This document shows, piece by piece, positions 11,791-23,231 of a stretch of DNA of 64,000 nt. A program made the translations under genes and the position numbers. The notes under the pieces are model-generated. The model saw nothing but the letters and a program-made list of their open reading frames with translations, searched no databases and was not told the DNA's origin. Within the stretch, counting starts at the first letter, position 1, and every line of letters starts with the position of its first letter. This DNA is from Acanthococcus lagerstroemiae (Eukaryota > Arthropoda > Insecta > Hemiptera > Eriococcidae). The stretch is from the NCBI GenBank assembly GCA_031841125.1, contig CM063108.1, positions 42,774,268 to 42,838,267 on the forward strand. Reading direction: 5' to 3'.

Positions 11791-14291
11791 TGGGTAATTT
11801 GAATTTGACAAAACGGTACGCTGCATCTTGCAGTAGCGACATCTCATTTCTGAATACCGTTGAATACGTTCATACGTTCAGAATGAACATATTCAACGGT
11901 ACTGTACATTGATTAAATGCGGATATGTTAAGGAAATTTGTTGCGTAACATTCGTTAGTGCACGCTCGTCATACGAGTGCAATTTTGCCAAAATAGTCGT
12001 CAAGCAGAAAGTTCCTGCACCATGCTCGAGCCTTTGAACGTGCATATTGAAACATGAATACTGTACTTACGAGTGAACTGACGACTTGGATCGCTGAATA
12101 GTGGACAATGGGCACGTTGGAACTGCGATTACATTCGTCATAAATCTGTGTTCATGCAAATACACAAATGTCAGTGCAATATGAAACCGATGTCAGATAG
12201 TACTACCAGCTACCGGTAATGTAAATACTTACCAAGTTCATCAAATAAATTGATCACTCGTTCCTCTCTTCATTAGCAAATAACCGATATTAGGAAACGA
12301 CCTTGTGAAAAAATCTTCCCATGAACGACAGTAATTGCAACAATTTTAACGGTTCAATTTCATAAGTTTGAACAAGATCGGATATTGCACGAAACTTTCG
12401 TTTATCATTATTTCGAAATTCGAATAACGGCCAGCAGGACAGCGGCCAACACATCACACGACGACTCGGCGACGCTAAGTGACCGGCAGCTACGCAGCCT
12501 GCAGTATTGGAAAATAGTAAAGAAAGAAAGGCATATAACGTCCCTATGTTAAGGGCCTTTCTCTAAGTTCAAAAAAATTTCTGTTCGATCTGGTCACACC
12601 GGGTTTGACATACACTTTCAATTCCGACATTAATTTTTGTCAACATTTTCGATTTTCATAATGTCTTATTGTATCGGTCTTGGATGACTTTTTCCGTTCA
12701 GTTATCAAATATTTGATAATTTGACGACACCTCACTGCCATAAGTAAAATAAAGTGAATTGCGAACGGTCGTTTGACAGTTATTTCGTTCCAATTTATAC
12801 GCATTCAAATTATCGAATGGGTTACGGGTGCTCGAGTTAGTGAAAATAGGTATTTATACTCAGGTTTTCAAATTTTTAATGTCCGCTCTCGACAACAGGG
12901 TGCCTCGGACAAATATATCTACTTTTAGGGACGGACTAGGGGGAAGAGGACACAGATGGAAAATTACATGAAATGCTAGGAAAATTTTTGCTATACTGTT
13001 ACCTACTATTTTTTCTGTCTGTCATCAACTTATGGGGCTGCGGAATTCTCCCCCCCCCCCCTATAACTGCATTATTCATACGGGGACTACATAGGGAAAC
13101 CAAATCATCGCGCACTGCGCTACATTTACATTCGTACATGAAAGGTGAAACTGGTAAAACGTGGTCTGTCAAAAAATTGATTTTCCGTTATTTTTGTGGT
13201 TTCGGGTAGTTTAATATAATATCTCCTCTTTCGCAACTTCAAGGCAACCACAATGAAACTGTTCATCGGGATATTCGTCGTATTATTGGAAAGGCTCCGA
13301 AAATGCAGGGATGTACCGTTTTTCCTGGAGGCAACTTACGCGAATTATACATGGTCAATCATTTCGAGCGCTGCGTCAATAATAAAGAACATGTACACAG
13401 AACAACGTCATTATAATGATCAGAGACCATAAAAATGATCCGAGCGTCAATAAAAATTCAAAACGATTTGAATTTTTTGAGACACAAGAAAAAAATTTGT
13501 TCTACAGATATGTTTTCTTGGTGACAATGAGGATGGAAGGGAGGTTTAGGGAGGTTTAAAGGGAGGATTATTACTACAGATCCTTTATTGTTTATTATTG
13601 AATTTTGCGGTACCTTTAGCCTATATTAAGAAAAATTCTGTGCAGCAGATTGAATACACAGTCACAATGGAGCACTTCTAATATTGAAGTCCGCATCAGC
13701 CACTGCTTTGTATTTGCAGCTTCTAAACGATACTGGCCAAAAAATTCTGGATCAGCAGCAGTTATTAGGATCGCAGTAGAACGTGTCGACTTTCATGTTT
13801 CGCACTAATCGTTACTGCCGCGGAATGTGGAATAGTCGCGGCAGAACGCCTCAACTTTTATTCTGCGTCAGTCACTTCTGATGCGGAACAAATAAAGTCG
13901 CCGCAGAACATTTTATTCTGCGTCAGCCACTATTGATGCGGAACAGATAAAGTCGCGGCAGAACAGAAATTCCACAATGTCCGCTACTGAGGCACGTTCA
14001 TTATTCGCAGCTGAACGCCTCAATATTTAAATTACGCATCAGTTGCGGCTTTATTTTAAGCTGCTGAATGCAGCTTAATAGTAAATTCCGCGCCCGCCGC
14101 GGGTTAGATAATCGCAGCGTAACGCAACGTAATGGACAGGAATTCTGGAGACGCTGCAGATACTGCAGCGGAAAAATCAGAAAAATGGCTACGTTCTGCT
14201 CCCGAATTCGGCATCTGCCTCGAATTTTTTGCGGAAATTTGAAATTTCCGCAACTGAGTAAGCGAAATTTCAGTAGATTTGGTCAATAGGG

Positions 14292-14640
14292 GGGGGGACA
14301 CCCACTGCGGGTTGCCTACCCTGCCTCTTAATTTCTCCTTTCTCCAGGGGTAGCTTACCCTTGGGAGGAGGTTCATGGTGGAGGGGGAGCGCAGGAAGAG
14401 AAAGGTTGCGGTGAAGTACGTAAGATCCGCCACCGCCACCACTACCTCCGGGAAAGAGAAAAATATTGCGGGTTGCCTACCCTGCCCTTTAATTGTTAAT
14501 TTCTTCAGGGGTAGTCTACCCCTGGGAGGAGTTTTATGGTGGAGGAGGGAGCTTGTGAGAGGAAAGTCGCGGTGAAGGACGAGGAGGAGTTGTGGTGGGG
14601 AGAGGGCTCTCTGTACACTAAACAGTAAAAGCCACCTCCT
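14292..14640 (+). repeat. Minisatellite of about 127 bp, right part
   Basis: Resumes the GGTTGCCTACCCTGCC units (near 14311 and 14475) that the CCCTATTGACCA element split. The last units are more diverged and grade into a G+A-rich stretch up to about 14900. Confidence 0.75.
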
Positions 14641-15106
14641 CCTTCCCCTGTGTGAAGGTAAATTTCTTGTGGCCTCTTCTGTATTTTAATCTTACGTTTC
14701 ACCATACCTCCGGGGGGGCTCCTCGATAGAGGTTGGAGCTACTGGAGAGGGAGGGCGGCCACAGTGAGGCTGGGCGTCGTGGTAGGCGAGGAGGAGCATG
14801 GTGGGGGAAAGTGACTGTGATGGAGGAGGGCAACTGTGATGGGGATTGGCAGAAGGTAGCTCACCCCAGGGAGGTCCTTGGTTGAGGAGAGAGCTCCTGG
14901 ATGGTGAGGCGCCGTATTGTTTTCATATGATTTTCATTGAAATTTTTTTACATAGGGTAAGATACACTCAGGTTACTATGACGTACAGGGCCGTATTTAC
15001 ATATATAAGCAACATAGGCACGTGCTTAGGGCGCTAGATTATGGGGGATACTGCAGGCCGGCACGAGCGAAGCGAGTGACCGCAGGTGTTGGGCTGCGAA
15101 GCGGCC

Positions 15107-15123
15107 AGGGGGCAATGCCCCCT
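15107..15123 (+). repeat. Helitron 3' hairpin
   Basis: AGGGGGC-AAT-GCCCCCT, a 7-bp stem with a 3-nt loop directly before the terminal CTAG. Just upstream is a GC-rich segment with AGCGAAGCGAG. Confidence 0.7.
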
Positions 15124-16149
15124 AGTTATTATTATCATCCAGTCAAGTTAAAATTTTTAGGGGTTTACCTGTCCACCAAGTGGAATAATAATCTACAAAA
15201 ATGTTAGGTATAGAAATAGCTGGCCCTGTAATATACGTATGTTGCCCATAGAGATAAGAGCAATATGTTTATGCATTTTTCATCGTGTATGATTCTTACC
15301 CATATCCATCGATTTCGGAGCAACAAAGGCTGTTAAAAGCATCATTCCAAAAGAATCTTGCCATCTCAAATACGTATCCATCCGTGCCCAGGACACCAAC
15401 AGTAATTGTAATTTCTGGATTCCCCGGCTGAGTGAAACGTATTCGAACTAATTTTTGAGAAATTGGTATGAATTTTATTAATTAATCATAGGTCACACGG
15501 CCAGCAGGCAGCTTACCTTTTCCCTATGTGGTGCAGAATATGTTTCTTCGACAATTTAATAGATAAACATTTTTTATCCTGCCTTCAAGGTCCAAAAAGA
15601 GGGGGAAGAATTCGAAGTAAATTTACATAGCTATAGAGTGCGGCATGGGAATCTATCATATTTCAGATCGCCATCTCACTTGATGGAGCGTATGACGATG
15701 CATGCATGCCTTCGTAACTCCCCAGACACCACCCCTAGAGGGCCCAGGAACAAATAAACGTGAAAAAATGTTCCACGAAAATATGTCGAATTTTATAAAT
15801 TTTCATCTTCAATGAACACGTAATATGTGTATTATAAAATTATTTCATTTTAGAAACATCGATTAAATGACCACCCCGATTTTTAACAGCATTTTGGGCC
15901 AGCTTCTTAAAATTTTTGATCACTTTTTCGAGCATGGTGTTCTAACCTTCTTCACCGGCCACGGGGGCTTTGTTTTATTAATAATCCCCTTTTCGCAGAG
16001 TTTTTAACCTATACAAGAACAGTTACTTTGGTGGGCACTGGTTTATGCGGCTGAATGGAAAAACGTTTTCGAAAAGCGCCAACAGTAGAGGCCTGAAAAC
16101 TCTTACAAACTGACGGTGTTCCATTTTCTGCTCACTCATCTAGGCTGAA

Positions 16150-16400
16150 TACTACCGATAACTAAAACTTGATAAACTAGACTGCTACCAGCTGATATCT
16201 CGCTCCCCTCCACTGCCATCAGTTGATATCTCGCTCCCCCTCCATGTTTTCACTACTACGGCAATTTGAGAGACAATCCGATAGCCAAAACTTGATAAAC
16301 TAGACTGTCACTAGCTGATATCTCCCTCCCCCGCCACTCCATTGGTTTCTTTCTACAACGGTTTGAAATACATCCGATTCCCATGCCGCCTCCTGTAGAA
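16150..16400 (+). repeat. Tandem repeat of about 110-125 bp
   Basis: Units share AACTTGATAAACTAGAC, GCTGATATCTCGCTCCC or variants, and TTTCACTACTACGGC. There are about two units here. The duplicated locus has more (29700-30090), so unit number changed after the duplication. Confidence 0.65.
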
Positions 16401-16757
16401 TAAATTTCATTGGATCTTTCTGATAATTAAGATTACAACTGCAAAAAATGAAGAAGCCAATACTTTACCACAGAGAGCGCGTTTCCTTTTTAATCACTTT
16501 TCACTGAAAAAAATGAAAACGAAAAAAAAAAATTAATGATGAAAATGAAAACGCACTCTATAAGGGGCAGCGTAAAGGTGCAGTGTCAACTGAGGACTTT
16601 ATAGCCATTTTTTCCACACGGTGCAAAGCACTACTCAAATCGCTCTATGTGGTGCACTTTGTACTTTGCACCACTCTTAATGTCGGCCGTGGTCAAATTA
16701 GTTTTGCTTATGTAGGTCTATAAAATTATAATTTAGAGAGAAGAGGATGATAATATC

Positions 16758-17174
16758 TTTTAATTTTAGACGATAGGAAAATAGTACCATACCGCCCTAT
16801 TTTCGGGTTGGAAAACAGTGTTTTATCATGATGATAGTCGTAATGCGCGGAAAACAAAACTATTGAGGTGCGGAAAGTAAAAACGTTCAAGTGCGGAAAA
16901 CAAAAAATCCCGGCCAGTTAATTCCTAGGCGCGGAAAACAAAACTATTGAGGTGCGGAAAGTAAAAACGTTCAAGTGCGGAAAACAAAAAATCCCGGCCA
17001 GTTAATTCCTAGGCACGCGTGACGTCAAGACATTGAGTTACTGTTAGCAAAAATGTCCATCTTTTGTTTAGCCATCAGCATAAATCGGTCTAATTCACCA
17101 TCCACCAACAAGGCTCTTTCTTAAAGCAAAAAATAGAGATTATTCATTATTTTCCTATCTTCTAAAATTAAAAA
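16758..17174. mobile_element. MITE-like insertion with 27-bp inverted ends
   Basis: The ends TTTTAATTTTAGACGATAGG and TTCCTATCTTCTAAAATTAAA are inverted copies with one mismatch over about 27 bp. The interior is mostly an 84-bp direct duplication. The segment, with the next foldback, is missing from the duplicated locus near 30447. Confidence 0.65.
16845..17012 (+). repeat. 84-bp direct tandem duplication
   Basis: Two essentially identical 84-bp units, each with GCGGAAAACAAAACTATTG, GTGCGGAAAGTAAAAACG and CCCGGCCAGTTAATTCC. The near identity suggests a recent event. Confidence 0.9.
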
Positions 17175-17178
17175 AGTA

Positions 17179-17293
17179 TACACAACGGCATTTGAAAGTA
17201 ACGCGATTACTTCGTGCAATTACGTCACTCGGCTTCGCCTCGTGCCGCAAATTTTGCACTCGGTAATCGCATACTTTCCGCTGCCGTTGTGTA
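17179..17293. repeat. Foldback of about 115 bp
   Basis: ACACAACGGCATTTGAAAGT pairs with ACTTTCCGCTGCCGTTGTGT around a G+C-richer centre. It adjoins the MITE-like insertion and is absent from copy B, so both may have arrived together. Confidence 0.6.
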
Positions 17294-18474
17294 ATCTACT
17301 AATAATATTTGTCTTAATGAAAATACGTATCTACCCTTACATTAATAGTATCAAGATTATTACTTGTATATCCAGTATTATTTAGAGTATAAGACTGAGA
17401 TTGAGCAACTGTATAAACCAACGGAGTTGCATTAACTGGCCGTACATTCTCTGTTTCAATATTGATTGGCGCGTTAGTATCAAACGGAAATGGTGTAGTA
17501 AGATCCGATGGCCACGTACATGCTGTTGCTCATGAGAAGTAATTAATTTCAAATTTTAAAATAGAAATTGAAATATCAGTACCTATATCGCTATAATATG
17601 AATCATATTGGCGGCGAAATCGGATAAATCGTTGTGTTGCGAGTTTGACACATAGATCATTCATATATGACGGAGAATCGTAACGCGACACTTAAAAATT
17701 TTTCTGAAAATGTACTTACCTATAACAAGGTTACAAAGTGTTTTGGAAGACTTCATTGTTTAAATTTGAAAAGAAAAAAAAACAACAAAAACTAACCATT
17801 ATTGTCTTTATCAATAACATATCCTAGCCTCTTGGTACCCAAAAATCCGCCGGACATCAGCCATGACTCACTTGATTGTTAAATAGGTCCCTAGATGTTA
17901 CTATCCTACTTACTGAAAATTCTCGGGACGCATAAAATTTTGAAAGTTCGCCGCCTGTGATATGAACTAGGACTAAACGAAATAACTTACATACCTCGTG
18001 CAATTGCACTTTTTGAGGTACAAATAGCAATAGAACTTTCCAACCATCCTAACGTCAGCTGCAAAATTGGTAATAAATAATACATATTTAATGTTTAGTA
18101 TGCACGAGAACTGTGAGTGCATGCAATGTACACTAAAAAACTTTGTGCACGTAGGAAAAATTGTGAGTAGACTTCTTTGCTTATGTATCCCAAGCAGACT
18201 ATTTAATCAATAGGTATCTTTGAAATTTTTCGTATCCTCGAGCTGATGTGGGACTCGTTTAAGCATCAATTTATTATACCCTATAAATTAGATATGTTCA
18301 AATTATCTCACATTCCCTTGACAAGTGTGTATACAGGATGTATACGTATTTGGTTTACCTTATTCCGTGCGGTATTTTGATAAGTTGGTACATAGATAAA
18401 CTGAGCTGTTCCCTATTATGACAGAAAAATATACATTAGTTACATTAGTCATTTTATGTCTCTTGAATACCTGT

Positions 18475-20040
18475 TAGAATATTATGTCATGTAGTGCTGT
18501 GCTGTATATAAATAGCTGGATTTTTTATCGAGTCTTTATCATCATCTGTGTACATAGGTATAAGTTTAATATAAATCTGTGCGTACATAAAGGTTTAGAT
18601 ACTATTCCCCACTTTTTTTTTAAATAATAATAATTCTAAACTTTGGGATAAAATTTACTTGATGCTTCTCCAACTTCTAATTCTACACCTTGATTTTCGC
18701 TCAAAGGATGCAAAGTCTATTGAATGGTTCTTGAACCAAGGCTTCCTTAAATAGTTTTTCAACATTGGAATCTATAAGATGTAGAGAGCCCTCGTGACGC
18801 TACACATACGTGCGCGCCATAACAAATATGTATAAGGGGATAGTGTGATCAAATTTTTTATCCTTTAACACGGGGAGCAAAGATACAAATAGGTCTCGTT
18901 TTATGAGGATTCCCCTTATTTGTTTCAATTACTCTAATAATTAGTAGTCAGTGTGGTAGAGACACGATTTCAATGAGAATTTACCCTCAAATAACTAATT
19001 TTTGAAAATCCAAAATATCGAATCATCACAAATCATCGCCTGTAGATACATTTTTTATGGGAGCGATTTATTTGATCACAGCACAAACTGGACAGGTTCT
19101 CAACTATGTCGCTAGATGTCAGCCGCTTTGACTCCCAGTTCCATTACATAAGTGTTGGCTGTATATTCGAGATGTGTATGTCAAATGGTAGGAGGTGATA
19201 GTGCTCGACGAGAGGAACTAGCCTCATTGTACATATGTACTTGTATGGTATTTATTCAATATTGAAGGGGCTGCCAATCTTCGAAGTTTGAAAAATAGCA
19301 GGGAAACTTTCATTGCGAGTTTGATAACTAATTATTTTAGAAATTTTTTTGGAAGATAATTAATAGGTATAATGGTAGTAAAGATGTATCAAACCTAATT
19401 TGCTATAGCTTTGATATTGAAGGGGCTACACCAATTCTAGATACATTTGAAAATCTGTTTGCTTGTTTCATCACTTGCAATCACTCACCACTAAAAAATA
19501 AGGTCTTTCATCTTTTAAACCCACCTTCCTTCTTTCCTTACTTTCTAGAGCGGCTGCCAATTATAAGTATTTATTACTCATATCAAAATTTGCCTCCTCC
19601 ATCTCTTGCTCTCAGTACCTTACTTCAAACAAGTATACATGTGGGGTTATACTCAGCATTAATGTCTATTTAAATTAAGCGTATTTGGGGATCTTAAAAT
19701 TGATATCTAGCTATTGTACTATTTTTATCTAGTTTTGTTGTGCATCGAAGTAATTTTCATGCTTTCCAATCGAGATTTGAAAATTGTTTGGCATTTTCGG
19801 ATTATCTGTTTCCAGACTGCCTAACTGCAGTTAGAGAAATATAAATCGCTAGCCCCGCAACATATACAACGGCGATACTTCCGTAACAGAAATTTGTCAC
19901 ATTGTTGGTCAAGATTGTTCCTTGAAAGTTTCTCATATTTTGGGAGGACGAAAACTATATGTATCACAAGAAACGAAAATTATTACCCTTAATATTGCAT
20001 TTATATGTATTATGAAAATTATCTAACTAGAGAGTATTTA
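18475..20040. other. No gene seen
   Basis: AT-rich spacer upstream of copy A. ATATTGAAGGGGCTNC occurs twice (near 19259 and 19421) as a weak repeat. No exon of the secreted family or known domain found. Confidence 0.4.
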
Positions 20041-20245
20041 CCTGAGGAACAGATATTGGCCATACATGTTTGGGTAAAGAAAGAAGCGTGGAGCAGTAAT
20101 ATTGTGTATCCCTCTCAGCATTGATGTGTGATCCTGGAGACGTTTAGTAAAATTGCGTTTTTTCAATCGGGCATTCTGGATAGTAGCAAACAAGGGAAAC
20201 TCTCCATGCTGAAGAACAAACGAACATGACCTGGTCACTTGTCTT
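20041..20245 (-). pseudogene. Relic fifth exon of a copy-C-type gene
   Basis: The minus strand matches the fifth core exon of copy C (32370-32624) from the TRSGSFVVQ region to the splice donor (TTCCTCAG, then GTAAAT). Several indels destroy the frame. No other exon of this copy was found nearby. Its place beyond copy A mirrors copy C beyond copy B, so it is probably what is left of the C partner in unit 1. Confidence 0.7.
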
Positions 20246-20249
20246 AGTA

Positions 20250-21655
20250 CGCGTTCTCATGGAAAAAGTACATATTTGAAGGACTTGTGCGATCAGAGTT
20301 CAGCGGTTCATTTTGAAAACGACATTTGTACTTTTTCAAATTTTGACTTAGTTTCCAAATAACGATATGAGTGCTATAGACGTAATATGTGTAGGACGTA
20401 CAGAAAGTATTTGTTTTTAAGACTGATGCCAGTAAATTGGGGAATCTATTTTGAAAATGACCATGTAGTACATTGTGAAATTTCGACCTGGTCGCCAAAT
20501 AACATTCCCGAACTTCCTCTCTGATGCCCAGTACCGAAAATATGTTGCTACATTCATCAAAAGATTATTTTGAAAAAATAAAAAATTAGATTATTTTATT
20601 CTTCAGTCTTTTGACTGTCATCGAAAGTGTCCCAACTCACATGTATGACAACCTTAAAAATATTAACAAAGTTAATGGTCCCATTCTGTTAGATCCAGTA
20701 GTATTCAATTATAAAAATGAATGTGACCTCGGTGATTTGCGGCCATGTAAGATCAGCACGCTGGTGAAGGTCTCTTAAAAATGTACCTGCCTTACAGGTG
20801 CATTTGTTTAATCTTATCTAATTTTTCAAGTGGTATGCATATTGATATCTAGTGCACATGTCTGAAATCTTATTAACAAAATTATATTCTAAATGTGGCG
20901 TTGGATAAGAAAACATACCTAAGCATCCAAAACGAGTTTTTACAATACAGCAACAATTGACCTCGCAAACTTATACCTTTATTTGTCTCATGTGATCGCA
21001 ATGAAATAAAGTATAATCTAGACTACTACCTTTGTGGTATTTCCGCATTTGATTCTTCCCATGGCTATTTCCTTGAAAAGCGTGATTATTAAAATTTATT
21101 GAAGAAAGGGAAATCCAAACATCAGTTTACTTTTTTATAATGTCTGGAAAATAGGGTAGACTCTTGTATGAGTTCTCATACATTTGTACTCCTGGTAATA
21201 TGTTTACTCAAATAAGGGGGAAAATGTGTTTAGGGATTAAGCTCTTCGCATGGAATTACTGATCGATTATTAGGACTCCGAATCGCAAAAAATCCAAAAA
21301 CGATTTTGGGACACTTGGGTATGTTTTCTCGTCTAACTTCACAAATGGATCTGACAATATGTACATAAATATGACATAAATATCGTATACACTAGTAGCG
21401 TAATCAAAAATTGCTGAGTAGAGGACTGCTATCTTCCTTTTTGTTTGAATTTTCAATGCGATTTCGGTTAAAGCACCCTAACCCATCCAGCCTCGAAGTC
21501 CCTGAATTTGTTTTAGCTCCGTGATATTATTGGTATAAGATGAAATGTGAAAAGGGGGATTGCCTTCAGATTAATAAAAATTGAGGAAACACAGTTTTGA
21601 TGTAGCATTGTTCGTTGTATTGTGGTCAACATGTTGACTGTGTCAAAATCAATCA
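20250..21655. other. No gene seen; diverged 140-bp direct repeat
   Basis: Two similar segments (about 20310-20362 and 20451-20505) share TTTTGAAAA, a GTAC core and CCAAATAAC. The rest is AT-rich without recognisable coding sequence. Confidence 0.35.
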
Positions 21656-21659
21656 GGTT

Positions 21660-21895
21660 CCTTTATGGACATTTTTTCCCCCAAAACGTTTTTACCCACT
21701 GTAAAATTTTTCTAACACTTTTTTTCCTAATACCTTTTTTCCTAATTGTATTGTCCAAAAAAGTCCTAACGGACAAATTTTCTAAAATATTCTTTCCTAA
21801 CAAAGTATTTCCGACTTTTTTCCCTAAGTAAGTATTTCCTGAAATGTATTTTCCTAACAAAATATTTCCCAACATTTTTTCTTGTAACAATTTCT
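21660..21895 (+). repeat. Low-complexity TTTCCTAAC array
   Basis: Degenerate tandem words such as TTTTTTCCTAAC, TATTTCC and CTAACAAA repeat on a T/C-rich strand. Long frames on both strands here are low-complexity artefacts. Confidence 0.7.
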
Positions 21896-22295
21896 AATAT
21901 CTGCTAATACAGCCTGGATACACAAATTTGCTTTCCCAACTAATACGCTCGATTATTGCCTTAATTTAATAGGTGACTGTGTAGAGAAATAGGTACCTGA
22001 TGAATTGAATTTTAAGAGCTGAAAATGGTTTTTGGAATTCGTGCACTTGTTCATTTTTTATTGTGGTTTTAAAATTACTTAATGGCTGCCCCTCTTGCAT
22101 ATAAGTTGATTAAAAATTTTGATGGCATACCTGCTATAATCGTACATAGGCTTAATTTAGTCCTTTTATTATTGTAAATCACATACGTATGCATACCTAT
22201 AGCTAAATATATAGGTTCATATATGAATTTGGCATATTCGTATTTTGTATGTTAATTGCTGTGGTATGATGTCTGTAGAAGCACGATACACGCAT

Positions 22296-22554
22296 ACATA
22301 GGTGCTAGAGTGATACTACAGTGGTATGTAACAAATGAACGCTCCTTTACAGTGGTACTTGAGTGATACGAATATACTCCAGGCATCACGCATACATTGC
22401 GCGGCTGTGTATGCGTAACACCCCACTGATACGTTGTCAGCGCGCTTGCGTGTACTGCTAAAATATAATACGCCTTACTGGGGCGCTACCACTGGATTAC
22501 GCCCGGGCATCATGACTAATTTTCTCCGAATTTAGTGCTGGAATGTTCAACGGG
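22296..22554 (+). mobile_element. Solo right end of the CCCGTTGAACAT transposon family
   Basis: GGAATGTTCAACGGG ends at 22554. It equals the right terminus of the complete element at 60938 over at least 16 bases and stays similar inward. Upstream are CAGTGGTA-type subterminal words (near 22319 and 22349), as in the complete element. I found no matching left end, so this is a truncated or deleted copy. Confidence 0.7.
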
Positions 22555-23231
22555 GAGTAAGACTATACAGAAACTTGTACAGCAGAGTTGCCGTTAGGGA
22601 AAGCTGTAAATGCAAGACCATCGGAGAAATGGGGGGGGGGGAGCTTCAAGAACGTCTACAGAACATTGCGGCCGATTATCAAATACGCTTATTATGGAGT
22701 ATTTTTAGTCTTGTAGCTAATAACGTCAATATTTCAAAATTTGTAGAATTTTTTAAAAACATTCATCTTTAGGAAAAAAATTTCTAGGGAAAAAGGCTAT
22801 TACCTATTTTTGCTTGGATGCATGTACAATGTACATGTACATATCTTGACAGAAATATTGAAAAAGGTAATATTCTCAGCGTTGGGAAACTTCTTAGAAT
22901 TCGGAAATGACATTTTATTTTAGTGTATTTCATGAATTAATAAAATGCATCCTACTCGCAGTTGGGGCTTTTTTTTCCCGTAGTTTTTTGTAGGGGAAAG
23001 AAGTCTTACTGTAGAGCGATGTTCTCGATATCAGTACCTTTATAGGCTACAAAATTAGTGATTGAAATTGTACTGATGAGCAATTGCGCTCTCGTCTATC
23101 TTCAGTAATTCCCATTTTAATCCTCCTGATAAAATTATAGTCCAGTCGTAAATAGAAAGAGGACTTGGGGGCTTAGCATGTCAAATCCTCTGAAAGCTAC
23201 CCCCTCCCTCAAAAAATAAAAACATTACACA
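22555..23231. other. No gene seen
   Basis: AT-rich spacer with a G10 run near 22632, leading into the second duplication unit. Confidence 0.4.

Larger units (their letters stand above)
6308..11794 (+). mobile_element. Element with CCCAGG..CCTGGG ends and TA target duplication
   Basis: The sequence starts CCCAGCCAATAATTT and ends AAATTATTGCCTGGG, with TA at 6306-6307 and 11795-11796. The second copy of the host element reads straight through (GAGAATCTAATTTGAAT in its orientation near 38385-38402), giving an exact empty site with one TA. Subterminal GTAGCA/TAGCGC words recur at both ends. The interior holds a SINE, hAT elements and much unassigned AT-rich DNA, with no intact transposase, so it is non-autonomous. 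A CCC terminus with a 2-bp duplication resembles the other two CCC-ended families here. Confidence 0.75.
4491..14291 (+). mobile_element. Non-coding element with CCCTATTGACCA ends, copy 1 (interrupted)
   Basis: The ends are CCCTATTGACCA (4491-4502) and TGGTCAATAGGG (14280-14291), flanked by GG on both sides. Without the inserted 6308-11794 it is about 4.3 kb and matches the inverted copy at 35940-40171 along its length. Both ends are packed with TTCCGCA/TGCGGAA and related words, at least eight in the first 320 bp. This is like the subterminal transposase-binding repeats of CACTA-type elements. No convincing coding region is present, so it is probably a non-autonomous element mobilised in trans. 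It is inserted in the Helitron minisatellite. Confidence 0.75.
3528..15125 (+). mobile_element. Helitron-like insertion in the intron of copy A
   Basis: The insertion starts TCTCTCTATATACTAAA and ends CTAG, directly after a 7-bp hairpin (AGGGGGC, loop AAT, GCCCCCT, 15107-15123). It sits between an A (3527) and a T (15126) without target duplication. The duplicated locus has the uninterrupted site at 28684/28685. TC start, hairpin, CTAG end and A^T insertion are Helitron hallmarks. No Rep/helicase gene is visible; without the elements nested inside it is about 1.8 kb. A second 5'-like end (CTCTCTGTACACTAAACAG) at about 14606 suggests a composite or an internally duplicated end. Confidence 0.68.
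325..18085 (-). pseudogene. Copy A of orphan secreted-protein family, frameshifted
   Basis: Core exons in transcript order are 17995-18085, 17341-17522, 15300-15427, 939-1047, 569-824 and 325-462, all with GT-AG borders and compatible phases (1,0,2,0,0). The first exon encodes a signal peptide starting MYYLLPILQL. Later exons carry WPSDLTTPFPFD, a GVLGTDGYVF block with WNDAFNSLCC, NKKYRTYANAFSKRDGL, and a last exon with GCTPVV before TAG. Two micro-exons (17914-17954, 41 nt; 17720-17750, 31 nt) also fit in phase between the first two core exons. The T run at 691-699 is one base longer than the matching stretch in copy B and shifts the frame inside the fifth core exon, so the gene is probably dead, unless this is a homopolymer error. 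The intron between 1047 and 15300 holds the nested transposons. The intended product is about 300 aa (324 with micro-exons). I recognise no family; function unknown. Confidence 0.66.
15126..18474. repeat. Segmental duplication unit 1, right part
   Basis: Collinear with 28685-31721 and, with 1-3527, forms unit 1 of a tandem duplication. It holds the first three core exons of copy A. Homology fades just after CTCTTGAATACCTGTT. Confidence 0.85.

Noticed and set aside
21622..21890. Overlapping 69- and 75-codon frames
   Set aside because: Low-complexity TTTCCTAAC array; both strands stay open only because of composition.
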